Part shown: in pieces, positions 18,426 through 27,951 of the stretch | Layout: each line of letters opens with the position of its first letter | Position numbering within the stretch: position 1 is the stretch's first letter | NCBI GenBank assembly: GCA_965203605.1 | Contig: OZ241902.1 | Location: 4,464,001 to 4,528,000 of the forward strand | Direction: 5' to 3' | Source of the DNA: JAPOUP01 sp965203605 | GTDB lineage: Bacteria; Pseudomonadota; Alphaproteobacteria; Rhodobacterales; Rhodobacteraceae | DNA length: 64,000 nt | Notes under the pieces: model-generated | What the model saw: only the letters and a program-made list of their open reading frames with translations | Database searches by the model: none | What the model was told of the DNA's origin: nothing | Made by a program: the position numbers and the translations under genes

Positions 18426-19226
18426 TCACTCCATCCCTAGTTCCGCCAGCATCGCCTCGACCCGTGGCACATCCTCAGGGTTGTTGACCTCCCAGAAACG
18501 GCGGCCTTGGGCATCGACTTCAACGCAGAGCATCAGACGTCCCTGCTCCAGGAAGCGAAGCTGCTCCAGCCCCTCCAGTCGTTCAAGAGGACCAACAGGC
18601 CACAGCGGATAGGACTCCAGAGCCGTTGGTCGGAATGCATACGCTCCCACATGATGGTACACCGGCGTCCATTCGTCATCGGCGAATTGGCGCACCGTAT
18701 AGGGAATGACTTCCTTCGAGAAATACAGCGCACGACCATCCTCGGTGAAGACCGCGGTGGTGCCGCCAACCCGGCCCGCCCGGCGGTCCTGGCGAAATCC
18801 ATCCAGGGCGTTCCCATCGCAGCGGAGAACTGGCGTTGCGACATCAGCGGAGGGATGCGTGGACAGTCGTTCGATAAGGCATTCAATGAACCACGGAGGA
18901 GTCAGTGGTGCATCGCCCTGAAGATTCACGACAATATCGTAGCCTTCACCCAGCGCTCCCATTGCCTCCGCACAGCGCTCCGTCCCGTTGCGGCAATCCG
19001 GCGATGTCATCAGTGCTTCAGCTCCGAAGCTCCGAACGGTGTCCCGGATCAAGGTGTCTTCGGTCGCAACCACGATCCGATCCACCCCCGAGATCCGCTC
19101 GGCCGCTTCCCAGGTTCTTTGAACCAGACTCAGCGACCTACCGGTCGCACCGCGCAGCGGAGCAAGTGGCTTTCCGGGATAGCGCGAGGATCTGTAACGC
19201 GCCGGGATACAGATCAGAACACGCAT
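18426..19226 (-). CDS. kdsB: 3-deoxy-manno-octulosonate cytidylyltransferase
   Basis: KdsB activates Kdo to CMP-Kdo for lipopolysaccharide inner core. Family motifs are ICIPARYRSSRYPGKPL at the N-terminus, VVATEDTLIRDT, CRNGTERCAEA, VVNLQGDAPL, and a C-terminal EVNNPEDV. The length of 266 residues is slightly longer than E. coli KdsB. The ATG overlaps the cysQ stop codon (TGATG), so the two genes are translationally coupled. Their pairing suggests a shared transcript with no obvious shared pathway. Confidence 0.93.
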   Translation of the reverse strand: MRVLICIPARYRSSRYPGKPLAPLRGATGRSLSLVQRTWEAAERISGVDRIVVATEDTLIRDTVRSFGAEALMTSPDCRNGTERCAEAMGALGEGYDIVVNLQGDAPLTPPWFIECLIERLSTHPSADVATPVLRCDGNALDGFRQDRRAGRVGGTTAVFTEDGRALYFSKEVIPYTVRQFADDEWTPVYHHVGAYAFRPTALESYPLWPVGPLERLEGLEQLRFLEQGRLMLCVEVDAQGRRFWEVNNPEDVPRVEAMLAELGME

Positions 19227-20035
19227 CAACCTGGCAACAGGTCCACGCCCGGTGCATGGGCGATGAAGAACGGGTTCAGATAGCCAGGCTTGCCATAATC
19301 AAATCGCCCATGATCGTTGAACCGAACCATCCTGCCTCCTGCACCGCGCAGGACCGCATCGCCTGCCGCCGTATCCCACTCCATCGTTGGACCCAGACGC
19401 GGATAGAGATCAACTTCGCCCGTGGCCAATAGACAGAACTTCAGGGAGGATCCGGTGTTCACGATACCACGGACTCGATATTTCGAGATATAGTCATCTG
19501 TGGCTTGGTCGGAGTGCGACTTCGAGGCCACAGCCCTGAGTGCTTCGTTGTCTGGTCTGGAAACCCTGATCGGCTTCGATGTCCCCACACAATCCCTTGG
19601 GAACTCACCTGTTTCCTCAACCGATGTGCCGTCGGCGAGCGTGTGATAGAGCCTACCCTTGGCTGGTGCATAGACGACACCTCGCAACGGCACTCCGGCC
19701 TTGACATAGGCAATGTTGACCGTGAAATCCTCGCTCCGTCCGACAAATTCCTTGGTTCCGTCCAACGGATCAACGATCAGAAATGAATCGGCCCGCTCGG
19801 CATGTGTCGCGGCCTGCTCTTCAGTCACAACGGTCACATCCGGAAATGCAGCTTTCAGACCACCCGTGATGTGTGAATCCGCCGCTTCATCCGCTTCCGT
19901 CACTGGACTCAGGTCCGACTTCATGCGCACGGCGAATTGCTGACGTCCGTATATCTCCATTATCAGGTCGCCGGCCTCGAGCGCCAGCCGCCGCATCTCC
20001 AGGCAAAGTCGCCCGAAATCCAATGTCCGCTCCAT
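19226..20035 (-). CDS. cysQ: 3'(2'),5'-bisphosphate nucleotidase (inositol monophosphatase superfamily)
   Basis: CysQ removes the 3'-phosphate from PAP/PAPS during sulfate assimilation. The 269-residue protein carries the superfamily metal sites: a Glu in VTEEQAATH, the signature FLIVDPLDGTKEFVGR (metal-ligand aspartates), and the C-terminal EWDTAAGDAVLRGAGG. FVGRSEDFTVNIAYV is typical of CysQ rather than inositol phosphatases. It is the first gene of a pair with kdsB. Confidence 0.92.
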   Translation of the reverse strand: MERTLDFGRLCLEMRRLALEAGDLIMEIYGRQQFAVRMKSDLSPVTEADEAADSHITGGLKAAFPDVTVVTEEQAATHAERADSFLIVDPLDGTKEFVGRSEDFTVNIAYVKAGVPLRGVVYAPAKGRLYHTLADGTSVEETGEFPRDCVGTSKPIRVSRPDNEALRAVASKSHSDQATDDYISKYRVRGIVNTGSSLKFCLLATGEVDLYPRLGPTMEWDTAAGDAVLRGAGGRMVRFNDHGRFDYGKPGYLNPFFIAHAPGVDLLPG

Positions 20036-20124
20036 TGCCCATCCAACCTTACTTCCCGGATGCCCATCGCCCGCTTATGATCGTTTGCCGCAGGTTCGGC
20101 AACACCGGGTCCGAAATTTCGCGA

Positions 20125-20772
20125 TCAATCCACAACCCGCAAGGTCAGGTTGATCCGCCCACCCTCGTTCAGCAACGTCGATGTGCCCGGCTTGACCCGA
20201 TCCACTCCATGATAGAGCAGGCGAGCCGCTCCACCCAAGACCACCACATCGCCGGACGAAAGCCAGACTGACTCCGTGCGGCCTCCTCGCGTTCGGTTGC
20301 CGATTCGGAACAGCGCATCGTCACCCAGCGATACCGACACCACGGGGTAGGAGAAGTCCGCTTCATCGCAGTCCCGATGCATTCCCATTCGGGCACCGGT
20401 TCCGTAGAAGTTCAACAGGCAGCACTCCGGCTGCCGCTCCAACCCTGTCACCTCCTCCCAGACCCGGAGAACGCTGACAGGGATCGCTGGCCAGCGCACA
20501 CCAGACGGATGCCTGCGTTCGTAACGGTATCCAGTCCGGTCCGAGCACCATCCGTACTTTCCCGCAGAGGTCATCCTGACGGACATCGGCCTGCCATAGG
20601 GTGTCTGCGGCGACTGAAGCGGCGCGGCAGCAACGACGTGCCGCAGCTCCACCAACATCCCGGCCTGAGCCGAACGGTCGAGGAATCCCTTGAAGACCAA
20701 CACGCCCCGCAAGGAAGTCGTTGGCTTTGGCTTTCTGTCCGGTCTCCCCCGCATGGCCATAAAATTGTCCAT
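20125..20772 (-). CDS. alkB: AlkB-type alpha-ketoglutarate-dependent DNA dioxygenase
   Basis: AlkB directly reverses N-alkyl lesions (1-methyladenine, 3-methylcytosine) in DNA. The 215-residue product has the expected length and the Fe(II)/2-oxoglutarate residues: the HxD pair in MGMHRDCDEADFSYP, a distal His in LLYHGVDRV, and the R-x-N-x-T-x-R motif in GRINLTLRVVD. Aromatic and substrate-loop features (YGWCSDRTGYRYE, CCLLNFYGTGARMG) match the family. It is divergent from dnaK, with the two starts about 150 bases apart. Confidence 0.92.
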   Translation of the reverse strand: MDNFMAMRGRPDRKPKPTTSLRGVLVFKGFLDRSAQAGMLVELRHVVAAAPLQSPQTPYGRPMSVRMTSAGKYGWCSDRTGYRYERRHPSGVRWPAIPVSVLRVWEEVTGLERQPECCLLNFYGTGARMGMHRDCDEADFSYPVVSVSLGDDALFRIGNRTRGGRTESVWLSSGDVVVLGGAARLLYHGVDRVKPGTSTLLNEGGRINLTLRVVD

Positions 20773-20780
20773 CCCGCTCG

Positions 20781-20810
20781 CTTGCAGGGCCGAATCCCCG
20801 TTCCTATATA
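20781..20810 (+). promoter_or_regulatory. Sigma-32 (RpoH) heat-shock promoter of dnaKJ
   Basis: CTTG at 20781-20784, an 18-base spacer, then CCTATATA at 20803-20810 closely match the alphaproteobacterial RpoH consensus (CTTG, 17-18 bases, CYTATNT). It lies about 110 bases before the dnaK ATG and faces it, right beside the divergent alkB start. The location upstream of dnaK makes the call plausible. Confidence 0.6.
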
Positions 20811-20920
20811 CCCGGTGAACGCTGCAGGGAAACTCTTCCCGCTCAAAACCAGGGATTAGGAGATCAGTGCCTTTCAGGGCTGCTCTCCTCTAACATCGCC
20901 AAACGGAAGGATTCTGGAAT

Positions 20921-22831
20921 ATGGCCAAAGTCATCGGAATCGACTTGGGAACGACAAATTCCTGTGTCGCCATCATGGACGGCTCACAACCCCGCGTCAT
21001 CGAGAACTCGGAAGGTGCGCGCACCACTCCGTCCATCGTCGGTTTCACCGACAACGAGCGTCTGGTCGGTCAGCCGGCCAAGCGTCAGGCGGTCACCAAC
21101 CCCGAGAACACGATTTTCGCCGTCAAGCGCCTGATCGGCCGGCGCGTCGACAGCGCTGAAGTAAGCAAGGACCGGAAAATCGTCCCATACAGCATCGTCG
21201 ACGGCGGGAACGGTGACGCCTGGGTCGAGGCGCGGGGTGAGAAATACTCACCTAGCCAGATCAGCGCCTTCATCCTGCAGAAAATGAAGGAGACCGCTGA
21301 AGCGTATCTCGGTGACGAAGTCAGCCAGGCCGTCATCACCGTACCAGCCTATTTCAACGATGCCCAGCGTCAGGCAACCAAGGACGCCGGCAAGATCGCC
21401 GGTCTGGACGTCCTGCGCATCATCAACGAACCTACAGCGGCGGCGCTGGCATACGGCCTCGACAAGAAGGAATCCAGAACGATCGCCGTCTACGATCTCG
21501 GGGGCGGAACCTTCGATATCACCATTCTGGAAATCGACGACGGTCTCTTCGAAGTGAAGTCGACCAATGGCGACACATTCCTCGGCGGCGAGGACTTCGA
21601 CATGCGTATCGTCGGCTATCTCGCCGATGAATTCAAGAAGGAGCACGGAGTCGACCTGTCGAAGGACAAGATGGCACTTCAGCGTCTGAAGGAAGCTGCG
21701 GAAAAGGCCAAGATCGAGCTTTCGAGTTCCACGCAGACTGAAATCAACCAACCGTTCATCTCGATGGACAAGGACACGGGAACGCCGCTGCATATGGTCA
21801 TGAAGCTGACCCGGGCCAAGCTCGAGAGTCTTGTCGGCGACCTGATCAAGAAATCGATCAAACCATGCAGGGACGCGCTGAAGGACGCTGGAATCTCGAC
21901 ATCCGCGGTCGACGAAGTGGTTCTGGTCGGCGGCATGACAAGAATGCCGAAAGTCGCGGAGGAAGTATCCGGGTTCTTCGGCAAGGAGCCGCACAAAGGC
22001 GTGAACCCCGATGAGGTGGTTGCCATGGGTGCCGCCATCCAGGCAGGCGTTCTGCAGGGTGACGTCAAGGATGTCGTGCTTCTCGACGTGACGCCCCTCT
22101 CGCTCGGAATCGAAACGCTAGGCGGCGTGTTTACCCGGCTGATCGACCGCAACACCACCATTCCAACCAAGAAGTCGCAGATATTCTCGACCGCAGAGGA
22201 CAACCAGAACGCAGTGACGATCCGCGTGTTCCAGGGCGAACGGGAAATGGCGACCGACAACAAGCTGCTGGGCCAGTTCAACCTTGAGGATATCCCGCCC
22301 GCGCCCCGCGGTCTGCCGCAGATCGAGGTAACGTTCGACATCGACGCCAACGGAATCGTGTCGGTGAGCGCGAAGGACAAGGGGACGGGCAAGGAGCACA
22401 GGATCACCATCCAGGCTTCCGGTGGCCTTTCCGACGAGGAAATCGAGCAGATGATCAAGGATGCCGAGGCCAACGCCGAGGCGGACAAGGAGCGGCGCGA
22501 ACTGGCCGATGCCAGGAATCAGGCTGAGAGCCTGATTCACGGCACCGAGAAATCGATCGAGGAACACGGTGACAAAGTCGATCCATCGACCATCGAGGCG
22601 ATCGAGCTCGCCATCGCCAACCTGAAGGAACAGATCGAGACCGAAGAGGCCGGCAAGATCACGGCCGGAATCCAGAACGTTGCGGAAGCGTCCATGAAGC
22701 TTGGAGAGGCCATCTACAAAGCCGAGCAGGAAAAGGCTGAAGCCGCGGATGACGGCGGCGAACAGCCCGATGACGAGGAAGAGATCGTCGACGCCGAATT
22801 CGAAGACATTGACGACCGCAAACGCGACTAG
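20921..22831 (+). CDS. dnaK: Molecular chaperone DnaK (Hsp70)
   Basis: DnaK binds exposed hydrophobic segments of client proteins in an ATP cycle driven by DnaJ and GrpE. The 636-residue protein starts with the phosphate loop IGIDLGTTNSCVAIMDG. It contains AVITVPAYFNDAQRQATKDA, the connecting IYDLGGGTFDITILEI-type motif (here VYDLGGGTFDI), VVLVGGMTRMPKV and the interdomain linker VVLLDVTPLSLGIE. It ends in an acidic tail (DDEEEIVDAEFEDID). GGAAGGATT precedes the ATG. dnaJ follows after 106 bases that contain a strong hairpin. Confidence 0.98.
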   Translation: MAKVIGIDLGTTNSCVAIMDGSQPRVIENSEGARTTPSIVGFTDNERLVGQPAKRQAVTNPENTIFAVKRLIGRRVDSAEVSKDRKIVPYSIVDGGNGDAWVEARGEKYSPSQISAFILQKMKETAEAYLGDEVSQAVITVPAYFNDAQRQATKDAGKIAGLDVLRIINEPTAAALAYGLDKKESRTIAVYDLGGGTFDITILEIDDGLFEVKSTNGDTFLGGEDFDMRIVGYLADEFKKEHGVDLSKDKMALQRLKEAAEKAKIELSSSTQTEINQPFISMDKDTGTPLHMVMKLTRAKLESLVGDLIKKSIKPCRDALKDAGISTSAVDEVVLVGGMTRMPKVAEEVSGFFGKEPHKGVNPDEVVAMGAAIQAGVLQGDVKDVVLLDVTPLSLGIETLGGVFTRLIDRNTTIPTKKSQIFSTAEDNQNAVTIRVFQGEREMATDNKLLGQFNLEDIPPAPRGLPQIEVTFDIDANGIVSVSAKDKGTGKEHRITIQASGGLSDEEIEQMIKDAEANAEADKERRELADARNQAESLIHGTEKSIEEHGDKVDPSTIEAIELAIANLKEQIETEEAGKITAGIQNVAEASMKLGEAIYKAEQEKAEAADDGGEQPDDEEEIVDAEFEDIDDRKRD

Positions 22832-22885
22832 ATGCGGCCAAGCTGCCCGCTGTCACCTCGGTTCCAACCGGATCGGACGCGGCTC

Positions 22886-22916
22886 GGACGCGCCTGCGAA
22901 TTCCGCAGGCGCGTCC
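22886..22916 (+). other. Perfect hairpin between dnaK and dnaJ
   Basis: A perfect 13-bp stem (GGACGCGCCTGCG with its complement) closes a five-base AATTC loop. No T-run follows, so it is not a standard intrinsic terminator. It may stabilise the dnaK mRNA 3' end or attenuate transcription into dnaJ, as dnaK is usually made in excess. Confidence 0.5.
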
Positions 22917-22937
22917 GTGCTCCAAAAGGACTGACAC

Positions 22938-24083
22938 ATGGCCAAGCGCGATTTCTATGATGTCCTTGGCGTCTCAAGGGGCGCAGGCGCTGAAGAGGTC
23001 AAGAAGGCTTACCGCAGAAAGGCCAGGGACCTTCATCCTGACAGGAACAAGGATGATCCGAATGCGGAAGCCGAATTCAAGCAGGTAAACGAAGCATACG
23101 AGATCCTGAAGGATCCCGAAAAAAAGGCTGCATACGACCAGTTCGGCCACGCAGCTTTCGAGGGCGGCGGGCCGCAGCAGGGCGGTTTCGGCGGATTTGC
23201 CCACCACGACTTCAGATCATCGTTTTCGGATGTATTCGATGACCTGTTTGGTGAGGCCATAGGAGGACGGAGCGCCCGTGGTGGTCGTCGGCGCACGGCC
23301 CGCGGTGAGGACTTACGCTACAACCTACAGGTTTCCCTTGAGGATGCCTACTCCGGTGTCGAGAAGACAATCGAGGTTACGGCGGCCACCAACTGTTCCA
23401 GCTGTGGAGGTACAGGAGCGCAGAGCGGCACCGAGCCGGCGACGTGCCCCACATGCTCGGGAATGGGAAAGGTCCGCGCCCAGCAAAGCATCTTCACCGT
23501 CGAACGGACGTGCCCCACATGCTCGGGAATGGGTCAGATCGTCAACAATCCGTGCTCCGCCTGCGGTGGAGCTGGCCGCGAGCAGTCCAGTCGCACGATG
23601 TCAGTGAGTATCCCTTCCGGAGTGGAGACCGGGACACGTATCCGTCTTGCCGGGAAGGGCGAGGCGGGCCAGCGAGGCGGGCCAGCGGGCGATCTGTATA
23701 TCTTCATCCATGTCAGGGACCATCCACTGTTTGTGCGTGACGGGCAGGATCTGTTCTGCAAGGTTCCTGTAAGTGTGGCGACAGCAGCGCTCGGCGGCGA
23801 TATCGAAGTGCCAACCATCGATGGCGGAAGATCCCGCGTCCGTATACCCGAGGGTAGTCAGTCAGGTCGACAGATGCGCCTGCGCAGCAAGGGCATGCCA
23901 GCTCTGCGCGGCGGCGGAATTGGTGACATGTTCATCGAGCTTGCCGTCGAAACGCCCGTGAACCTGACGCCCCGTCAGAAAAGCCTGCTGCGTGAATTCG
24001 ACGGTCTGAGTTCCGACAACAATCCGGAATCCTCCAGTTTTCTATCCAAAGTCAAGAGCTTCTGGGACAGCATAAAGAGCTGA
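22938..24083 (+). CDS. dnaJ: Molecular chaperone DnaJ (Hsp40)
   Basis: DnaJ delivers clients to DnaK and stimulates its ATPase. The 381-residue type A protein has the N-terminal J domain with HPDRN near residue 33, and a Gly/Phe-rich linker (GGFGGFAHHDF). Four CxxCxGxG zinc motifs are present: CSSCGGTG, CPTCSGMG twice, CSACGGAG. C-terminal client-binding domains follow. The two CPTCSGMG motifs lie in near-identical DNA copies about 56 bases apart. Ribosome site AAAAGGA precedes the ATG. Confidence 0.97.
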   Translation: MAKRDFYDVLGVSRGAGAEEVKKAYRRKARDLHPDRNKDDPNAEAEFKQVNEAYEILKDPEKKAAYDQFGHAAFEGGGPQQGGFGGFAHHDFRSSFSDVFDDLFGEAIGGRSARGGRRRTARGEDLRYNLQVSLEDAYSGVEKTIEVTAATNCSSCGGTGAQSGTEPATCPTCSGMGKVRAQQSIFTVERTCPTCSGMGQIVNNPCSACGGAGREQSSRTMSVSIPSGVETGTRIRLAGKGEAGQRGGPAGDLYIFIHVRDHPLFVRDGQDLFCKVPVSVATAALGGDIEVPTIDGGRSRVRIPEGSQSGRQMRLRSKGMPALRGGGIGDMFIELAVETPVNLTPRQKSLLREFDGLSSDNNPESSSFLSKVKSFWDSIKS

Positions 24084-24206
24084 CGGTTGCAGTGGGCGTT
24101 CTGTGGCCAAAGGCCGTCCTGATGCATCCGGTCATTTGTGCGGCTCCTGGCGGCTACGCCCTTGCTGTCTCCGCTCCTGCAGCAGGCCCGTAACCGACAG
24201 CAACCC

Positions 24207-26900
24207 TCAGGAAGGACGGCCGTGGCAATGCTTGAACTTGCGTCCTGACCCGCAGGGGCAAGGCGTGTTGCGGCCCGGATTGCCCCAGGTCGACCGGTCG
24301 TCGGGATCGAATTCCTTCGCTTCGACCTTCCGTCCGGAGGTGGGTGTCGCCGCGGCCGCCCGTTGAACCGCCTGCTGCCTGGCCATCATCTGCCGCAACA
24401 TCGCTTCACGTTCCTCATCGGTCATCGGGCGGATCTGGCTGAGCTTCTGCGTTACGTCCTCACGCAGGGTGTTCAGGAGGCCTTCGAACAATTGGAAGCC
24501 TTCCGTCTTGAACTCATTCAGCGGATCGCGTTGCGCATAGCCCCGGAAACCAACGACGGAACGCAGGTGCTCGAGCCGAAGGAGATGCTCACGCCATCTG
24601 GAGTCGATCGTCTGCAGGAGTATCTGCTTTTCGATCGAACGCATGTTCTCGGACCCAAACTGGACGGCTTTCGCCGCCATCATCCCATCAGCCGCCCTAT
24701 AGAGCCGTCTGCGGATTTCCTCATCGTCGACGCCATCTTCCTCGACCCAGTCCAACACGCCCGACTCCAGACCGCACTTCTCCAGAAGCGAGGAATGAAG
24801 TCCTTCCGCATCCCACTGTTCGGCATATGTCTTCGGAGGGATGAAGTGGTCCACCAGATCATCGATGACCTGGTGTCGCATGTCCTCGACGACCTCCGCA
24901 AGATCCTGGGTCTCCATGATCTCGCGACGTTGGCCGAAAATGACCTTCCTTTGGTCGTTCATGACGTCGTCGAACTTCAGCAGCTGCTTTCTTATGTCGA
25001 AATTGCGCGCCTCGACCTTGCCCTGCGCCTTCTCAAGCGATTTGTTGACCCAGGGATGGACAATCGCCTCGCCTTCCTTCATTCCAAGCGTCTTGAGCAT
25101 CCTGTCGAGACGTTCAGACCCGAAAATCCGCATCAGGTCGTCTTCAAGACTGAGATAGAAGGCAGATCTGCCCGGATCGCCCTGCCGCCCGGATCGCCCG
25201 CGTAGCTGATTGTCGATTCTGCGGCTCTCGTGGCGCTCCGTCGCCAGAACGAACAGCCCTCCAGCCGCTATCACTTTCTCCTTCTCGTCACCGTGTTCGT
25301 TTTCAATCCTTGCCCGCACTTCGTCCGGACTGGCGTCGGGGTCAGCGGCCAGGGCCTCCAGCACCTTCATTTCCACGTTTCCGCCCAGTTGGATGTCTGT
25401 GCCTCGGCCGGCCATATTGGTGGCGATCGTAATGGCGCCAAGCTTGCCGGCATCGGCAACGATCTGTGCCTCCTGCTCGTGCTGTCGGGCATTGAGGACA
25501 TTATGCGGCAGCTTCCCGGCCTTGAGCATCCCCGACAGATGCTCGGACTTCTCGATGCTCGTGGTTCCGACGAGCACGGGTTGGCCCGCACCGTGGGCTT
25601 TCCTGATTTCCTGCAGGATGGCGTCGTATTTCTCAACCTTGGTCCGGTAGACCGAATCGTGCTCGTCGCTGCGCACAACGGGCATGTTTGTCGGCACTTC
25701 GAGGACACCCAGACCGTAAATCTCACTGAACTCATCGGCTTCGGTTGCCGCAGTGCCCGTCATACCAGCCAGGTTTTCATAGAGGCGGAAGTAGTTCTGG
25801 AAGGTCACGCTTGCCAGAGTGACATTCTCAGCCTGGATTCTGCATCCTTCCTTCGCCTCTATGGCCTGGTGGAGACCATCGGAAAGCCTGCGTCCGGCCA
25901 TCATCCGCCCCGTGAACTCGTCGATGAGAACAACCTCACCGTTGCGGACAATATAGTCCTTGTCCCTGGTGAAGAGTTTGTGCGCCCGAAGGCCCTGATT
26001 GACGTGATGTACAATGGTCGTGGCCTCTGGATCGTACAGCGAGTGGCTTTCCGGCAGTATGCCCGCCTCGCGAAGTCTCTGCTCCAGAAATTCGTTGCCT
26101 TCGTCGGTGTAGGTGACGTTGCGCGTCTTTTCATCAAGTGTGAAATGCTCGTCCTGCACCTCCGGAATGATCCCATCAATGGTCTGGTACAGTTCGGAGC
26201 GGTCCTGGGCCGGGCCCGAGATGATCAAAGGCGTCCGGGCCTCATCGATCAGGATCGAGTCCACTTCATCGATTATCGCGAAATGGTGGTCACGCTGGAA
26301 CATCTGGGAAAGATCCGACTTCATGTTGTCGCGCAGATAATCGAATCCCAGTTCATTGTTGGTCGCGTAGGTAATGTCACAGGCGTAGGCCGCGCGCTTC
26401 TCGTCTTCAGGTTGGTTGGGATAGACCACGCCGGTTGTCATACCCAGCGCAGTATAGACTTTGCCCATCCACTCCGCGTCACGCTTCGCAAGGTAGTCGT
26501 TGACGGTGACTATGTGGACGCCACGCCCGGTCAGCGCGTTGAGATAGGCGGGAAGGGTCGCGACCAGGGTTTTCCCCTCACCGGTCTTCATTTCCGAGAT
26601 GTTCCCCTGATGGAGGAACATGCCACCCATCAGCTGAACGTCGAAGGCCCGCAGGCCCAGCGCCCGACGGGCCGCTTCCCGGCAGTTGGCAAATGCCTCC
26701 GGAAGCAGATCATCGAGGGTCTCGCCGTTTGCGACGCGTTTGGTGAATTCCTCGGTCTTCTGTCTGAGCTGTTCGTCAGACAGCATCCCGAAATCCGCCT
26801 CGAGCGCATTGATCATCTCGACCGTCGGGCGCGTCGCCCTTATTTTCCGGTCGTTTGGTGTGCCGAAGACCTTTTTTGCGAGTGTTCCAAAACCCAGCAT
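24207..26900 (-). CDS. secA: Preprotein translocase ATPase SecA
   Basis: SecA is the motor that pushes preproteins through SecYEG. The 897-residue product has the family length and domains. The N-terminal ATPase has SEMKTGEGKTLVATLPAYL and the Walker B region IIDEVDSILIDEARTP. The preprotein cross-linking domain and the second helicase domain follow, with TNMAGRGTDIQLGG and RRIDNQLRGRSGRQGDPG. The C-terminal zinc-binding SecB site is CPCGSGRKFKHCHG. The ATG at 26900 follows GGAAAGAG; the open frame extends to 26957 without family support. It converges on dnaJ with a 123-base gap. Confidence 0.97.
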   Translation of the reverse strand: MLGFGTLAKKVFGTPNDRKIRATRPTVEMINALEADFGMLSDEQLRQKTEEFTKRVANGETLDDLLPEAFANCREAARRALGLRAFDVQLMGGMFLHQGNISEMKTGEGKTLVATLPAYLNALTGRGVHIVTVNDYLAKRDAEWMGKVYTALGMTTGVVYPNQPEDEKRAAYACDITYATNNELGFDYLRDNMKSDLSQMFQRDHHFAIIDEVDSILIDEARTPLIISGPAQDRSELYQTIDGIIPEVQDEHFTLDEKTRNVTYTDEGNEFLEQRLREAGILPESHSLYDPEATTIVHHVNQGLRAHKLFTRDKDYIVRNGEVVLIDEFTGRMMAGRRLSDGLHQAIEAKEGCRIQAENVTLASVTFQNYFRLYENLAGMTGTAATEADEFSEIYGLGVLEVPTNMPVVRSDEHDSVYRTKVEKYDAILQEIRKAHGAGQPVLVGTTSIEKSEHLSGMLKAGKLPHNVLNARQHEQEAQIVADAGKLGAITIATNMAGRGTDIQLGGNVEMKVLEALAADPDASPDEVRARIENEHGDEKEKVIAAGGLFVLATERHESRRIDNQLRGRSGRQGDPGRSAFYLSLEDDLMRIFGSERLDRMLKTLGMKEGEAIVHPWVNKSLEKAQGKVEARNFDIRKQLLKFDDVMNDQRKVIFGQRREIMETQDLAEVVEDMRHQVIDDLVDHFIPPKTYAEQWDAEGLHSSLLEKCGLESGVLDWVEEDGVDDEEIRRRLYRAADGMMAAKAVQFGSENMRSIEKQILLQTIDSRWREHLLRLEHLRSVVGFRGYAQRDPLNEFKTEGFQLFEGLLNTLREDVTQKLSQIRPMTDEEREAMLRQMMARQQAVQRAAAATPTSGRKVEAKEFDPDDRSTWGNPGRNTPCPCGSGRKFKHCHGRPS

Positions 26901-27082
26901 TCTCTTTCCGCCCGGACTGTGATCTGACGTCAACTTGCGCGGCGGGTGCTTGCCCACCCCTGCGGTGGCCCATACGAATGGCTTCAGGGTAGCGGCCGTT
27001 CACGCCTCAAGGCGATGTAGGTTGCCGCGTCGACTCTGTCAACGCCGGGGAACTGTCTTCGGAAACAGGAAGGACCAGGAAT

Positions 27083-27931
27083 ATGCCAAAACGGGGATCC
27101 CTGCTGCTTGCGGGTGCATTCGGACTGGCCGTGGCAGCGCCCGCGGCCGCACAGGATATCACGGCCGATACGGTGGTCGCCACCGTTGGAAAAACCGACA
27201 TAACACTTGGCCACATGATCGCCATGTCACAGAATCTGGACGAGGAGCAGCGCCGTCTGCCGCCGGAGGTGATCTTTCAGGGGGTTCTGGAACGTCTGAT
27301 CCAGCAGGAAGCGGTTAGCCAGACCCGCACCAACCTCTCCAGATTGAGTGAACTCTATCTGGAAAACGAGCGCCGGTCACTGCTTGCCAGAGAGGCCATT
27401 ACCGACATCGCGGAAACAATAACGGTGTCTCCGGATGAGATTGAGAGAGCCTATGAGGCGCGCTATCAGGAAGACGACCCGCCGCGGGAATTCAACGCCT
27501 CCCACATCCTGCTGGAGTCCGAGGCGGAGGCCAGGGATGTTCTGGGCGAACTCGAGGCCGGTGCGGATTTCGCTGAACTCGCCATGGAAAGGTCAGCGGG
27601 GCCGAGCGGGCCGAATGGAGGCGATCTCGGCTGGTTTGGCACAGGACAGATGGTGCCCGAATTCGAGAATGCTGTTGCCGGCCTCGACAAGGGGCAGGTC
27701 TCAGGTCCCGTTCAGACCCAGTTCGGCTGGCACATCATAGTTCTGAACGATGTCCGCGATGGGTCGGTCCCGACTTTCGATGATATGCAGCCGCAACTGC
27801 GTCAGGAACTCTGGCAACAGCGACTGACCGCTGAAGTTCAGGCGATTGTCGAGGCGGCGCAGAAAGACCTCACGAATGTCACCGGCATCGACCCGAGCGT
27901 CCTGGGCGACGGCACCCTGATCGACAGGTAA
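27083..27931 (+). CDS. Periplasmic parvulin-type peptidyl-prolyl isomerase
   Basis: The 282-residue protein begins with a Sec signal peptide (basic MPKRG, a hydrophobic core, cleavage after an Ala-rich stretch near residue 23), so it is periplasmic. Residues ~25-125 are helical, as in SurA/PpiC chaperone arms. Residues ~130-225 are the parvulin domain, with NASHILLESEAEA, GGDLGWFGTGQMVPEFENA and TQFGWHIIVLNDV. It helps fold exported or outer membrane proteins. Divergent from secA, and first in a row with argJ and mutT. PpiC, PrsA or SurA subtype cannot be settled by eye. Confidence 0.9.
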   Translation: MPKRGSLLLAGAFGLAVAAPAAAQDITADTVVATVGKTDITLGHMIAMSQNLDEEQRRLPPEVIFQGVLERLIQQEAVSQTRTNLSRLSELYLENERRSLLAREAITDIAETITVSPDEIERAYEARYQEDDPPREFNASHILLESEAEARDVLGELEAGADFAELAMERSAGPSGPNGGDLGWFGTGQMVPEFENAVAGLDKGQVSGPVQTQFGWHIIVLNDVRDGSVPTFDDMQPQLRQELWQQRLTAEVQAIVEAAQKDLTNVTGIDPSVLGDGTLIDR

Positions 27932-27951
27932 CATCTCACGGGGGGCGGGTG

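Noticed and set aside
21248..21994. Long antisense frames inside dnaK
   Set aside because: Shadow frames of dnaK codon usage; no independent evidence.
24112..24221. GGCCGTCCT / AGGACGGCC pair between dnaJ and secA as a shared terminator
   Set aside because: The arms are nine bases and about 92 bases apart, one arm lies within the secA end, and no T-run follows.
25230..26927. A 565-codon open frame antisense to secA
   Set aside because: It is the mirror frame of a highly conserved gene with biased codons; it has no motifs or ribosome site.
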